A stretch of 42,263 nucleotides of DNA from Peptoclostridium sp965368085 (GCA_965368085.1 CBDULP010000021.1:1-42263), one strand, 5' to 3'; counted from the first letter of the stretch, positions 23,417 through 32,900 are shown. The notes: generated from the sequence alone by a model not told the origin. A program made the numbers and translations.

Positions 23417-25201
23417 GTGGACAGGGCTAAACTTGAAAACAAACAAAAAAGGTTCAGCGAATTCAATAGGATTTTAGATACGGAGGATATAGAGACTGTA
23501 TTCCAGCCAATTGTATCTCTCAAAAACGGAAGTATAATAGGGTACGAGGCCCTTAGCAGAGGCCCTGCGGGTTCGGAGCTAACTTCTCCCGCAGCACTAT
23601 TTAGGACTGCGGACGAGCTTTCAATGGTTTGGGATCTGGAACTACTGTGCAGGACTAAGGCAATTGAAAGAGCCCATAGCATAGAGCCTGAAAAATACCT
23701 TTTTATAAACATAGACCCCAATATAATAAAGGACGAAAAATTCAGAAGGGGATTTACAAAGGAGTTTCTGAGAAATCACAACATATCTCCAGAATCCATA
23801 ATATTCGAGATCACCGAAAGGACCGCCATAGAAGATTATGCAGCTTTTTCCGAAACATTGAAAAACTACACCAGCCAAGGCTACAAGATAGCCATAGATG
23901 ACATGGGAGCCGGTTATTCAGGGCTTAAGACAATAACAAATACAAGGCCCCACTACATAAAAATAGATATGGAGCTCATAAGGGGCATAGACAGGGACTC
24001 CTTCAAACAGGCCCTTATAAAAAACTTCGTAAACCTTTCCATATCCACAAACATAAAAATAATAGCGGAAGGCATAGAAACGGAGGAAGAGCTCCAGACA
24101 CTTATAAAACTCGGAGTTTATGCAGGCCAAGGGTATTTTATGCAGCGCCCCGCGGGAACATTCCTAGAAATACCCGAAGTCATAAAAAACAAAATATCCA
24201 AATACAATTCACTTTCAAACAACGTATTCGACTACAGCAGCAATTACCACTACATAGGGGCTATAATGGAAGAACAGCCGGCCTTAGATCAAAACACCAT
24301 TTGCATAGATGTGAAAAAACACCTTGACGGCAACAGCCTTGACGGAGTGTGCCTCGTTGAAGATGAAATACCTAAGGGACTCATAATGAATCACAACCTG
24401 AACTCGGCAATGGCAAAGCAGTACGGAATTCCTCTTTACTCCAGAAAGCCCATATCGCTTATAATGGATTACAGTCCTCTCATAGTCGACTACTACACGC
24501 CTATAAACACTGTTTGTGAGCTTGCCATGGACCGTGACCACTCTAGGACATACGACTGCGTAATAATTACAAAGGGATTCAAATACTGTGGTATGGTGTC
24601 CATAAAAAAGCTTCTCCAGTACACCAGCGCAATGGAAAAAAGCTATGCTCGAGAGCTCAACCCGCTTACAGGGCTTGCCGGCAATGTGATAATAAACAGG
24701 GTTCTCACAGACACCATAAGCTACAGCAAGAACTGCTGCATAGTATATGCAGATCTAGACAATTTCAAGTCGTACAACGATGCATATGGTTTTGAAAACG
24801 GAGACAAGATAATAAAGCTCGCCGCCGACATAATAGAAAAGCAAGTAAAGTCCAAGCACCCTTTCAACTGCTTTGTAGGGCATATAGGGGGCGATGACTT
24901 TCTTTTCATAACTGAATGCGGCATGGAGGATTCAAAAGCCATTTGCCAGGATATAATACATGATTTCGACAAAGGGGTTTTGAGTTTTTTCAATGAACGC
25001 GACAAAAACAACGGATTCATAGAGACATGCGACAGAAGCGGAAATACCGTGAGATTTGACCTCACTTCAATATCTCTTGCAGGATTTTCAGGTGACCCCG
25101 GTAGCTTCAACGGACCGGATCATGTCGGAAACCATATGACGAAGTTGAAAAACAAAGTCAAAAAGCTTTCGGGAAGCAACTATATAGTATTCGAAGACTA
25201 A
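23417..25201 (+). CDS. EAL - CBS - GGDEF protein, probable c-di-GMP phosphodiesterase
   Basis: A 594-residue cytoplasmic signalling protein. The EAL domain (about 20-255) keeps all usual active-site residues: GYEALSR, the Asn of INID, FEITERT, IDDMGAGYSGL, IKIDMELI, IIAEGIETEEE and GQGYFMQRP. The middle part (about 300-410) looks like a CBS pair. The C-terminal part is a GGDEF domain with signature GGDDF (about 491-495), in which Glu is replaced by Asp, and without an RxxD inhibitory site. So phosphodiesterase activity is likely, while cyclase activity is doubtful. A GTG at 23366 opens the frame, but AGGGGTGA supports the GTG at 23417. It is monocistronic. Confidence 0.9.
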   Translation: MDRAKLENKQKRFSEFNRILDTEDIETVFQPIVSLKNGSIIGYEALSRGPAGSELTSPAALFRTADELSMVWDLELLCRTKAIERAHSIEPEKYLFINIDPNIIKDEKFRRGFTKEFLRNHNISPESIIFEITERTAIEDYAAFSETLKNYTSQGYKIAIDDMGAGYSGLKTITNTRPHYIKIDMELIRGIDRDSFKQALIKNFVNLSISTNIKIIAEGIETEEELQTLIKLGVYAGQGYFMQRPAGTFLEIPEVIKNKISKYNSLSNNVFDYSSNYHYIGAIMEEQPALDQNTICIDVKKHLDGNSLDGVCLVEDEIPKGLIMNHNLNSAMAKQYGIPLYSRKPISLIMDYSPLIVDYYTPINTVCELAMDRDHSRTYDCVIITKGFKYCGMVSIKKLLQYTSAMEKSYARELNPLTGLAGNVIINRVLTDTISYSKNCCIVYADLDNFKSYNDAYGFENGDKIIKLAADIIEKQVKSKHPFNCFVGHIGGDDFLFITECGMEDSKAICQDIIHDFDKGVLSFFNERDKNNGFIETCDRSGNTVRFDLTSISLAGFSGDPGSFNGPDHVGNHMTKLKNKVKKLSGSNYIVFED

Positions 25202-25247
25202 CCAGCAATATGAATCCATTTTTCATGAAATTTTAGTGCATTCATAC

Positions 25248-25278
25248 AGGGACTGTGCAAATCGCACAAGCCCTTTTT
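25248..25278 (+). terminator. Terminator after the EAL protein gene
   Basis: GGG, CT and GTGC pair with GCAC, AG and CCC with single-base bulges, followed by TTTTTATTTTG, between 25248 and 25278. Confidence 0.7.
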
Positions 25279-25351
25279 ATTTTGTCTAAATACTAAATTC
25301 AGACTCGGGTATAAAACCAATTAAAACAAATGACAGATAGAGGTGATAAAT

Positions 25352-26584
25352 GTGAAAATAGGATACGCCTGCATAAACCTTTCAATAGACGCACCAACAA
25401 GCAAAAGTTGCATTCTCAAAAATGCCACCGAAAAAAGACTGAGAGAACTCATAGAGATGAACCTCCACGGACTTGAGAAGGTAATAAAATACAATATTGA
25501 AAAGAATATAAGGCTTTTTAGAATAAGTTCGGGCCTCATACCCTTTGCATCCCATCCCGTAAACACAATAAAATGGTGGGACGACTACAAACTGCAGCTT
25601 GACAGCATAGCCCGCCTCATAAAGGAAGGCGGCATGAGGGTTTCAATGCATCCGGGCCAGTACACAGTACTCAATTCGCCTAAAACCCAAGTTGTAAAAA
25701 ATGCTGTAGCAGACCTTGAGTATCACTGCCGGGTTTTGGACTCGATTACAGATTCCAGCGAACACAAGATAATACTCCACGCTGGGGGAGTTTACGGAGA
25801 CAAGGCCTGTGCAACAGATAGGTTTGTCAAAAACTACAAAGCCCTTTCCCAGCGCATAAAAAACAGACTCGTAATAGAAAATGATGAGAAAAGCTACAAT
25901 ACAAGCGACATACTCCGCATAAGCTCTCTGACCGGTGCTCCCGCTGTATTTGACAATCTTCACAACTTTATAAATCCTGGCGCTGGAGACGAATACGACC
26001 TCATTCAAAAGTGCGCAAAGACTTGGAATGGGCGCGATGGAGTCCCCAAAATCCACTACTCCCAGCAAAGCCCCTCTAAAAGGCCGGGAGCCCACTCCCA
26101 AACTATAAGACCTGACTCATTTTTCAAGTTCATAAGCGGCCTATATGGGCTCGACTTGGACATAATGCTGGAAGTGAAAGACAAGAACATATCCGCTGAA
26201 AAACTTATAAATCTCATGGATGGTTCAAAGATGGACATTCAGCGCGAATGGGCAAGATACAAATACAGTGTCATGGAAAAATCGTATCTTCACTACAAGG
26301 AAATCGGAAACGCAGTTGCAAGCGGCCTGACATCATCCGAAGAGCTGTTCATTCGAATAAACGAGGCTCTTAGCCTCCCGGAAGACATCGGACAGGCATC
26401 AAACTCACTTGAACACGTATGGGGCTATTTCAAAAAAACAGCTGAAGATTGTGAGCGCGCCAAGTTCATGGAGCTCCTTTCATCCTATAGAAATAAAAAA
26501 ACTCCCCTACACTTGGTAAAGGAGTTTTTGAGAGAACTTTCGCTCAAATATGATGTTTCATATATTAGAAATTCCTACTATTAA
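25352..26584 (+). CDS. uvsE: UV damage endonuclease UvsE
   Basis: A 410-residue UV damage endonuclease (UVDE/UvsE). This TIM-barrel, metal-dependent enzyme nicks 5' to cyclobutane dimers, 6-4 photoproducts and some other lesions. Family hallmarks: KIGYACINLSI at the start, LFRISSGLIPFASHP, RVSMHPGQYTVLNSP (His ligand), IILHAGGVYGDK, LVIENDEKSY, PAVFDNLHNF, KIHYSQQSPSKRPGAHS and DIMLEVKDKN. The length is at the long end of the family. The frame opens at 25343, but AGAGGTGA fits the GTG at 25352. The gene is alone and convergent with potD. Together with exonuclease III it gives this stretch a repair flavour, though they are 4.5 kb apart. Confidence 0.93.
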   Translation: MKIGYACINLSIDAPTSKSCILKNATEKRLRELIEMNLHGLEKVIKYNIEKNIRLFRISSGLIPFASHPVNTIKWWDDYKLQLDSIARLIKEGGMRVSMHPGQYTVLNSPKTQVVKNAVADLEYHCRVLDSITDSSEHKIILHAGGVYGDKACATDRFVKNYKALSQRIKNRLVIENDEKSYNTSDILRISSLTGAPAVFDNLHNFINPGAGDEYDLIQKCAKTWNGRDGVPKIHYSQQSPSKRPGAHSQTIRPDSFFKFISGLYGLDLDIMLEVKDKNISAEKLINLMDGSKMDIQREWARYKYSVMEKSYLHYKEIGNAVASGLTSSEELFIRINEALSLPEDIGQASNSLEHVWGYFKKTAEDCERAKFMELLSSYRNKKTPLHLVKEFLRELSLKYDVSYIRNSYY

Positions 26585-26608
26585 CAGATATTCATCATGT
26601 CAGATTCT

Positions 26609-27658
26609 CTACTGAACCTTAACCTCAGTCCAAACTCTGTCATATTCATTCACGAAATCTCCAAGGTCGAGGAACACCTCGCTGCTTTGGAGCTTTTCAG
26701 TGTCCGGATATGAAACGTCGCTGTTTCTAGTCTCTTCATCAAGCATTTCAATAGTTTCAGCATTAGGTGAAGAGTATCCTATGTATTCGGTGTTTTTAAG
26801 CGCTATGTCAGGTCTCGAAAGGAAATCTATGAACATTTCCGCTTCCTTTTTGTGCTCGCTTCCCTTTGGAATGACTATATTGTCAAACCAGATGTTCGTA
26901 CCTTCCTTAGGCACTACATATTCAAGATTCGGATTTTCTTCCATCATTGTAACGGCGTCTCCAGACCATACCACTGCAATAGCTGCCTCTTCGCCGGTCA
27001 TCATTCCCTTCACTTCATCTCCGACATATGCAAGCACTAGAGGCTTTTGCTTTATAAGCTCTGCCTTTGCCACTTCAAGCTCGTCAGTATTTGTAGAGTT
27101 GAGCGAGTACCCAAGTTTTTTAAGGGTTATTCCTATAGAGTCCCTCTGGCTGTCGAGCATAAGTATTTCGCCCTTGTAGTTTTCATTCCAAAGTATGTCC
27201 CATCCCTCAACAGGGTCTGTAACCATTGTTTTGTTGTAAAGTATTCCAAGCGTTCCCCACATATAGGGAACCGAGTATTCGTTCTCCGGATCGAATTCAA
27301 GATTTTTGAACGGGCCGTCTATGTTCTTGTAGTTTGGCACGTTTTCAAAGTCTATCTTTTCAAGCATGTCTTCTGTTATCATCTTCTCTATCATGTAGTC
27401 TGAAGGTATTGCTATGTCATAGCTCGTTCCGCCAGTCTTTATCTTTACATACATGTCTTCATTCGTTGCATATGTTTCGTAGTTGACGCGTACTCCAGTT
27501 TCCTCTTCGAACTGATCAAGCACGGATTCATCTATGTAGTCTCCCCAGTTGTATACATTGAGAACCACCTTGCCTTCTCCTGACTGACATCCAGCAAAAG
27601 AGACCACAGACATCACTATCATTGTAAGAACCGCTATAAACTTAGACACTTTTTTCAT
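26609..27658 (-). CDS. potD: Spermidine/putrescine-binding lipoprotein PotD
   Basis: A 349-residue substrate-binding protein of the polyamine ABC transporter. It has a lipoprotein signal with lipobox SFAGC, so it is anchored to the outer face of the membrane. The mature part begins VVLNVYNWGDYIDESVLDQF, the PotD-type opening, and contains DIAIPSDYMIEKM, PYMWGTLGILYNK, AAIAVVWSGDAVTMM and PKEGTNIWFDNIVIPKG. A GAAAGGAAG site marks the ATG at 27658; an upstream open frame to 27736 overlaps potC. It is the last gene of the potABCD operon, 46 nt after potC. The choice of spermidine over putrescine cannot be made by eye. Confidence 0.93.
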   Translation of the reverse strand: MKKVSKFIAVLTMIVMSVVSFAGCQSGEGKVVLNVYNWGDYIDESVLDQFEEETGVRVNYETYATNEDMYVKIKTGGTSYDIAIPSDYMIEKMITEDMLEKIDFENVPNYKNIDGPFKNLEFDPENEYSVPYMWGTLGILYNKTMVTDPVEGWDILWNENYKGEILMLDSQRDSIGITLKKLGYSLNSTNTDELEVAKAELIKQKPLVLAYVGDEVKGMMTGEEAAIAVVWSGDAVTMMEENPNLEYVVPKEGTNIWFDNIVIPKGSEHKKEAEMFIDFLSRPDIALKNTEYIGYSSPNAETIEMLDEETRNSDVSYPDTEKLQSSEVFLDLGDFVNEYDRVWTEVKVQ

Positions 27659-27704
27659 AAAAACACTTCCTTTCACTTTAATATTTATATCAACACACTT
27701 GTTT

Positions 27705-28502
27705 TTAGCATATATCCTCGCTGCCTTTTCCCACAAGTCCCTTTGGAGACTTCTTGTTCACAACCAAAAGAAGGAGCAGCACAGCCGCAAACATAAGCGT
27801 TGAAAGAGCATTTATCTTAGGGTTTAGCCCCCTTCTAGCCATTGAGTATATCGTTATGGAAAGGTTTGTAACTCCCGATCCAGTAGTGAAAAAACTTATT
27901 ACAAAGTCGTCTATTGACATTGTAAACGCTATCAAAAGCCCGCTCACTATCCCCGGCTTTATCTGAGGCAGTATTACCTTTCTCAGCGCATAAGCCGGAG
28001 TCGCACCAAGGTCCATCGCCGCTTCAAGAGTGTTTTTGGGAAGCTGCCTGAGCTTTGGAAGCACTGCCAGTATGACATATGGTATGTCGAATGTTATATG
28101 GGAAAGCAGCATAGTCAAAAAGCCCAGCCTCATGCCCGCAAATATGTAAAGCGTCATAAGCGCAACCCCCGTCACTATGTCCGGGTTTAATACAGGAAGG
28201 TAGTTTATGTTCATGAGAAGCTTTTTTGGAAGCCTCTTCATATCATATATCCCTATCGCCGCAAGGGTTCCCGCAAATGTTGATATGACAGATGCCATTA
28301 TTGCTATAGTCACCGTATAGTATAGAGATTTCATTATCTGCCTGTCCTTGAAAAGCTCTATATACCATTTTAGCGTGAATCCGTCCCAGCTGTTTCTCGA
28401 CTTCGAGTTGTTAAACGAAAACACGACAAGCACCACTATGGGCGCATACATGAATATGAAAACCAGCGCCATGTATATTCTCTTTAGTATTTTTTCTACC
28501 AT
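27705..28502 (-). CDS. potC: Polyamine ABC transporter permease PotC
   Basis: A 265-residue membrane permease with about six helices and the EAA loop EAAMDLGATPAYALRKVILP at about 165-185, which docks on the PotA ATPase. It begins KRIYMALVFIFMYAPIVVLVVFSFN, typical of PotC. Its ATG overlaps the end of potB by 7 nt, giving coupled translation. It works with PotB as the heterodimeric channel. Confidence 0.93.
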   Translation of the reverse strand: MVEKILKRIYMALVFIFMYAPIVVLVVFSFNNSKSRNSWDGFTLKWYIELFKDRQIMKSLYYTVTIAIMASVISTFAGTLAAIGIYDMKRLPKKLLMNINYLPVLNPDIVTGVALMTLYIFAGMRLGFLTMLLSHITFDIPYVILAVLPKLRQLPKNTLEAAMDLGATPAYALRKVILPQIKPGIVSGLLIAFTMSIDDFVISFFTTGSGVTNLSITIYSMARRGLNPKINALSTLMFAAVLLLLLVVNKKSPKGLVGKGSEDIC

Positions 28503-29311
28503 AGGCCAGCACCACTTTCATCTTTGTCGTATTTCGCCATCACAGCCATGGACAGCAGTATTATTATCATCATGACTATTGATATGGCCGAGCCAAAATG
28601 CCAGTCCCCAACCCACAGGAACTGCTGCTCCACAAGGTTTCCGACAAGCATGTACTGGCCGCCTCCAAGAAGCCTTGATATTACAAAAGTGCTTACAGCT
28701 GGCATGAACACCATTGTTATTCCGCTGAGCACTCCAGGAGAGCTAAGAGGGAATATTATCTTTATAAACACATTGAGCCTGTTTGCCCCAAGGTCTTGAG
28801 CCGCCTCTATTATGCTCTTGTCCATTTTGCTGAGCACCGTATATATGGGTAGAACCATGAACGGCAGGAAATTGTAAACCATTCCAAGAAGCACGGCTCC
28901 GTCAGTGTACAGAAGCTTTACAGCAGGAAGCCCCATAAGCTTTAAAGTTGTGTTTATAAATCCATTTTTGCCCAGTATGGCCATCCAGGCATACGTCCTT
29001 AAAAGGAAGTTCATCCACATTGGAAGTATGAAAAGCATGACTATTATGTTTTTATATTTCTTGTCAGATCCTGCAAGTATTGCCGCGAGTGGATATCCCA
29101 AAACAAGGCATATCAAAGTAGACTGCAGCGCAAGGTTTAGCGAGCGCACAAGCACGCTTATATATATGGGATCGACAAGCCTTATGTAATTTTCAAGTGT
29201 CACTCCCACGCTGCCCGCTTTTGTCAAGCTGAACCCCAGCACAAGGAAAAGGGGAAATACTATGAATATTGCGCTCCATATTATATACGGCGATGCCGTC
29301 CACTTCTTCAA
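28496..29311 (-). CDS. potB: Polyamine ABC transporter permease PotB
   Basis: A 271-residue permease with about six transmembrane helices. The EAA loop is EAAQDLGANRLNVFIKIIFPL (about 184-204), and MNFLLRTYAWMAIL is the PotB-type helix 3 region. The start ATG overlaps the potA stop codon (ATGA). It pairs with PotC. Confidence 0.93.
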   Translation of the reverse strand: MKKWTASPYIIWSAIFIVFPLFLVLGFSLTKAGSVGVTLENYIRLVDPIYISVLVRSLNLALQSTLICLVLGYPLAAILAGSDKKYKNIIVMLFILPMWMNFLLRTYAWMAILGKNGFINTTLKLMGLPAVKLLYTDGAVLLGMVYNFLPFMVLPIYTVLSKMDKSIIEAAQDLGANRLNVFIKIIFPLSSPGVLSGITMVFMPAVSTFVISRLLGGGQYMLVGNLVEQQFLWVGDWHFGSAISIVMMIIILLSMAVMAKYDKDESGAGLW

Positions 29312-30351
29312 CTTTCCGACCTCTTCATTATATGTATGTCTTCGGCTTCTATGTCAAGCCCTATAGCCTGACCATTCTCGACCTTTGCCGTGTTGTGCAC
29401 AAGCCACTTGAACCCATCGCAGTCTACAAGCATTTCATAGTGAACCCCTTTGAATATTTCTGAAACAACTTTTCCCCTTATCATTCCCTTTTCAGGCTTT
29501 GTAATCTTCAAATCCTCCGGCCTTACCACTATATCCACAGGCGTATTTTCCCCGAATCCCATGTCTACGCATTTGAATTTGTGTCCTAAAAACTCCACCT
29601 CGTAGTCGCGTATCATCGTGCCTTCTATTATATTGCTCTCCCCTATGAACTTCGCCACAAATCTGTTTTGTGGCTCGTTATATACGTCCTGCGGCGAGCC
29701 CATCTGTTGGATTTCTCCCTTGTCCATTACAACTATGGTGTCCGACATTGTAAGGGCTTCCTCCTGGTCGTGAGTTACGTATATGAATGTTATGCCAAGG
29801 TCCTGCTGCATCTGCTTGAGCTCGATTTGCATTTCCTTTCGCAGCTTCAAATCGAGCGCACCTAATGGCTCGTCAAGAAGAAGCACCTTGGGCTCGTTCA
29901 CAAGAGCCCTTGCTATTGCAATCCTCTGCTGCTGACCTCCGCTGAGTGACTCTATGCTCCTCTTTTCGAAACCCTTCAGGTTTACAAGCCTAAGCATCCT
30001 CTCAACCTTTTCCTGTATAAGCTTTTCAGGCATCTTCTTTATCCTAAGGCCAAAAGCAATGTTCTCGTATATATCCATATGCGGGAAAAGTGCATATTTT
30101 TGGAAAACCGTGTTTATCTGCCTTTTATATGGCGGCAGGTCGTTTATTGCATTTTCCTCAAAGTGCACCTTGCCAGATGTGGGCTGCTCAAATCCGCCTA
30201 TTATCCTTAGTGTAGTTGTTTTTCCGCAGCCGCTCGGTCCCAGCAGTGTCAAAAACTCATTCTCGTCTATATGCAGGTTTATGCCGTCAAGAACCCTTGT
30301 GTCGTCATATTCCTTCACTATGTTTTTAAGTTCTATTATGTGTTTGCTCAA
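29308..30351 (-). CDS. potA: Polyamine ABC transporter ATPase PotA
   Basis: A 347-residue ATPase. Walker A GPSGCGKTT, Q-loop FQKYALFPHMD, signature LSGGQQQRIAIARAL, Walker B VLLLDEPLGALD and switch THDQEEA are all present and in order. A C-terminal TOBE-like regulatory domain follows (from about residue 240: DIVVRPEDLKIT). The start appears to be TTG at 30351, preceded by GGAGGTGG. It lies 27 nt after the XRE-cupin gene with no terminator between, so it belongs to that operon. Confidence 0.95.
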   Translation of the reverse strand: MSKHIIELKNIVKEYDDTRVLDGINLHIDENEFLTLLGPSGCGKTTTLRIIGGFEQPTSGKVHFEENAINDLPPYKRQINTVFQKYALFPHMDIYENIAFGLRIKKMPEKLIQEKVERMLRLVNLKGFEKRSIESLSGGQQQRIAIARALVNEPKVLLLDEPLGALDLKLRKEMQIELKQMQQDLGITFIYVTHDQEEALTMSDTIVVMDKGEIQQMGSPQDVYNEPQNRFVAKFIGESNIIEGTMIRDYEVEFLGHKFKCVDMGFGENTPVDIVVRPEDLKITKPEKGMIRGKVVSEIFKGVHYEMLVDCDGFKWLVHNTAKVENGQAIGLDIEAEDIHIMKRSES

Positions 30352-30378
30352 ATATTTCCACCTCCAAATGTTAGCATA

Positions 30379-30918
30379 TTAAAAGTAAGGCGGGGTGCTT
30401 ATCCAAAGTACCTTTGCCGTGCCTTTTCCATGGTTTGAAATGTAGTGATTTGATTTTGCCTTGTAGTAAAAGCATTCTCCCTTTTTGGCTCTGTGCCTTC
30501 TGGCTCCAAGATGCACATCCACCGTTCCTGTAAGAACATATCCGAATTCCTCACCTTCGTGAGGTTCCTCTTCCTTGTATCTTCCTCCAGGCTCAATCGT
30601 GAGCATTATGGGCTCCATTGCGTTTTTTTGGGCATTCGGTACTATCCAGTCTATGCTGTACATGAGGTCTTCATCCTTTATCCCAAATGCGTCATCACTT
30701 GTGAACACTATCTTTTCGTCTTCTTCATCATTAAAAAAGTTCTTAAGGTTAGTCCCAAGGCTGTCAAGTATGTCCACAAGAGTCGATATCGACGGTGAAG
30801 TGAGATCCCTTTCCACCTGCGATATGAATCCCTTAGACAAGTCGCACCTGTTTGCCAGCTCTTCTTGGGTAAGTGCCTTTGCCATCCTCAACTGCCTTAT
30901 TTTCTTGCCGATTTCCAT
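30379..30918 (-). CDS. XRE-cupin transcriptional regulator of the polyamine operon
   Basis: A 179-residue regulator. An N-terminal XRE helix-turn-helix (IGKKIRQLRMAKALTQEELANRCDLSKGFISQVERDLTSPSI pattern over about 2-45) is joined to a C-terminal cupin (PHEGEEFGYVLTGTVDVHLG...KGECFYYKAKSNHYISN). PuuR and related polyamine-responsive repressors have the same architecture. GAGGAG lies 7 nt before the ATG at 30918. It is the first gene of an operon with potABCD, and a 21-bp inverted repeat 20 nt upstream of its start is a plausible site for self-repression. The cupin ligand is probably a polyamine, by context only. Confidence 0.86.
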   Translation of the reverse strand: MEIGKKIRQLRMAKALTQEELANRCDLSKGFISQVERDLTSPSISTLVDILDSLGTNLKNFFNDEEDEKIVFTSDDAFGIKDEDLMYSIDWIVPNAQKNAMEPIMLTIEPGGRYKEEEPHEGEEFGYVLTGTVDVHLGARRHRAKKGECFYYKAKSNHYISNHGKGTAKVLWISTPPYF

Positions 30919-30937
30919 AAAAAATCTCCTCACTAAA

Positions 30938-31033
30938 CATATATTGTCCTTATATATGCAATATTAAATATAAAGTTTATAATTACTAAACCACTCGAAT
31001 ATTTATTATACTTATATGCACCCTAAAAATCAA
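30938..31033 (-). promoter_or_regulatory. Promoter and candidate operator of the regulator-potABCD operon
   Basis: On the minus strand TTGATT (31028-31033) and TATAAT (31005-31010) have an ideal 17-nt spacer. Downstream, CATATAT-N7-ATATATG (30938-30958) is a perfect 7-bp inverted repeat within the leader, in a position where a bound repressor would block transcription. Confidence 0.6.
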
Positions 31034-31084
31034 TACATTTGTGCCTATAATCACATGAATATTTCGCCTTTGCCCATTTTATAA

Positions 31085-31122
31085 AAAAAGCCGCACCGTT
31101 TAAAATACCGGTGCAGCTTTTT
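31085..31122 (-). terminator. Terminator of the speDEB operon
   Basis: AAAAAGC-x-GCACCG (31085-31098) pairs with CGGTGC-x-GCTTTTT (31109-31122), one mismatch apart. On the minus strand it leads into a run of seven T. It separates speB from the pot operon. Confidence 0.85.
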
Positions 31123-31159
31123 CACTCGCTTTTTACGCGCTGACTATTATGGTTTTATA

Positions 31160-32017
31160 TTATTTGTTTGCTACCGCTAGCACAAGCTCCCTGAGAACCT
31201 TGCATGCAACAGCTGTGGAAGTCCCGCTTTGGTCATAGTGCGGAGAAAGTTCCACGACATCCGCCCCAACTATGTCCAGCTCTTTTAGAGTACATATCGC
31301 GTTTACAAGTTCCTTGAAAGTAACCCCCCCAGGCTCTATGGTTCCCGTTCCCGGGAATACAGAAGGATCCAATACGTCAAGGTCTATTGTAACGTACACT
31401 GGCTTTCCCTTAAGTGCCTTGACCACGCCTTCAAGACCTTCAAAGTCAAACTTCGTGAGGTTGGTGTGGCTTTTGGCCCACTCGAACTCAGCTTTTTCAC
31501 CAGACCTTATTCCAAACTGGTGTATCCTGCCGTCTCCGACAAGGTCCCACGCCCTTTTTATCACGCTTGCATGAGAAAGCTTTTCCCCCATGTAGTCGTC
31601 CCTGAGGTCTGTATGCGCATCAAAATGTATTATATTAAGGTCTTCATACTTTTCATGAACTGCCTTTATGGACGGATAGCTGACAAGATGTTCTCCTCCG
31701 ACCATAACCGGAATTTTGCCGTCTCCGACTATTTTTTTTGAATAGTCGTATATCATGTCAATAACCTTCACCGTGTTGCCGAAAGGAAAATCAATGTCCC
31801 CGCCGTCAAACACATTTACGTCCTCAAGGTCCATATCCATATAAGGACTGTACGTTTCAAGCCCGTATGAATCCTGTCTCATTATCGAAGGTGCGAATCT
31901 CGTTCCTGGACGAAATGACGTAGTCCCGTCAAAAGGGCTTCCGAAAACCACTATTTCAGATTCGGCATATTCATTGTCAAATCCTATGAATGTGGATATG
32001 TTCTTATTCACTGTCAA
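31160..32017 (-). CDS. speB: Agmatinase
   Basis: A protein of about 285 residues from the ureohydrolase family, hydrolysing agmatine to putrescine and urea. The manganese-binding motifs are GGEHLVSYP, IIHFDAHTDLRDDY and VTIDLDVLDPSVFPGTG, and the chain ends with the usual VVELSPHYD. The start is a TTG at 32017 or a GTG at 32011, both overlapping the end of speE, with one GGGAG site serving both. Downstream is a strong terminator. It is the last gene of the speD-speE-speB transcript and links arginine decarboxylation to spermidine synthesis. Agmatinase rather than arginase is chosen from context with the SpeA-type decarboxylase. Confidence 0.9.
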   Translation of the reverse strand: MTVNKNISTFIGFDNEYAESEIVVFGSPFDGTTSFRPGTRFAPSIMRQDSYGLETYSPYMDMDLEDVNVFDGGDIDFPFGNTVKVIDMIYDYSKKIVGDGKIPVMVGGEHLVSYPSIKAVHEKYEDLNIIHFDAHTDLRDDYMGEKLSHASVIKRAWDLVGDGRIHQFGIRSGEKAEFEWAKSHTNLTKFDFEGLEGVVKALKGKPVYVTIDLDVLDPSVFPGTGTIEPGGVTFKELVNAICTLKELDIVGADVVELSPHYDQSGTSTAVACKVLRELVLAVANK

Positions 32018-32852
32018 GCATCTCCCTTACATATGTAGGAAGTGCAAAAGCCCCCACATGTATGTCAGTGTTGTAGTATTTTGTCTTTATTCCAAGGCTG
32101 TTCCAAGCTTCCGGCTTGAAATCCCTTACTGGATGAAGCTTTTTAGACGCAAATCCAAACAGCCAGTATCCAGATGGATAAGTTGGAAGAATATACTGGT
32201 AAACCTCTGATATAGGGAATACTTCTTTTATCTTCTTGTTAGCCCTTTTCATCTCTCTTGCGTCTCTTTCATAGAAAGGACTTTCATTTTGATTTATAAG
32301 GATTCCGTTTTCGGTAAGCGCATTTTTGCAGTTTTCGTAGAACTCATATGTGAAAAGTCCCTCTCCAGGTCCTATAGGATCTGTCGAGTCAACAAGTATA
32401 AGATCGTATACATTTTCCTTGCCCTTTACGAATTCTATTCCATCTTGAACAAGTATGTCGACCCTCTCGTCGTCCATTCCACTTGCCGTAAACGGAAGAT
32501 ACTCCCTGCTCGCCTTTATTACAAGCTCATCTATTTCAACGAAATCTATATGCTCTATTCCCTTGTATTTTACAAGCTCTCTTACTGTTCCGCCGTCTCC
32601 TCCGCCTATTACAAGCACGTTTTTGATCTGCGGGTTAGTTGCCATTGCAACGTGAGTTATCATGTCGTGGTATACGAATTCGTCTTTTTGAGTAACCATG
32701 AAAAGCCCGTCTATTGTAAGCACTCTTCCAAACTCGTAAGTGTCAAACACATCTACCTGCTGGAAGTCGCTCTTTCCAGTAAAAAGGTGCTCTTTTACCT
32801 TTATAGAAAGTCTAACGTTGTCAGTATGTTCTTCTGTAAACCATAATTCCAT
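32004..32852 (-). CDS. speE: Spermidine synthase
   Basis: A 282-residue aminopropyltransferase that joins putrescine and decarboxylated S-adenosylmethionine to make spermidine. Motifs: DTYEFGRVLTIDGLFMVTQKDEFVYHDM, VLVIGGGDGGTVREL (nucleotide-binding glycine loop), DFVEIDELVI, and LILVDSTDPIGPGEGLFTYEFY (catalytic Asp region). AAGGGAAG precedes the ATG. It lies 48 nt after speD and overlaps speB by 14 nt. Confidence 0.95.
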   Translation of the reverse strand: MELWFTEEHTDNVRLSIKVKEHLFTGKSDFQQVDVFDTYEFGRVLTIDGLFMVTQKDEFVYHDMITHVAMATNPQIKNVLVIGGGDGGTVRELVKYKGIEHIDFVEIDELVIKASREYLPFTASGMDDERVDILVQDGIEFVKGKENVYDLILVDSTDPIGPGEGLFTYEFYENCKNALTENGILINQNESPFYERDAREMKRANKKIKEVFPISEVYQYILPTYPSGYWLFGFASKKLHPVRDFKPEAWNSLGIKTKYYNTDIHVGAFALPTYVREMLDSE

Positions 32853-32900
32853 TGTATTCTTCCCTTCTGCCGTAGCGGCTGTAATTATTATCTAAATATA

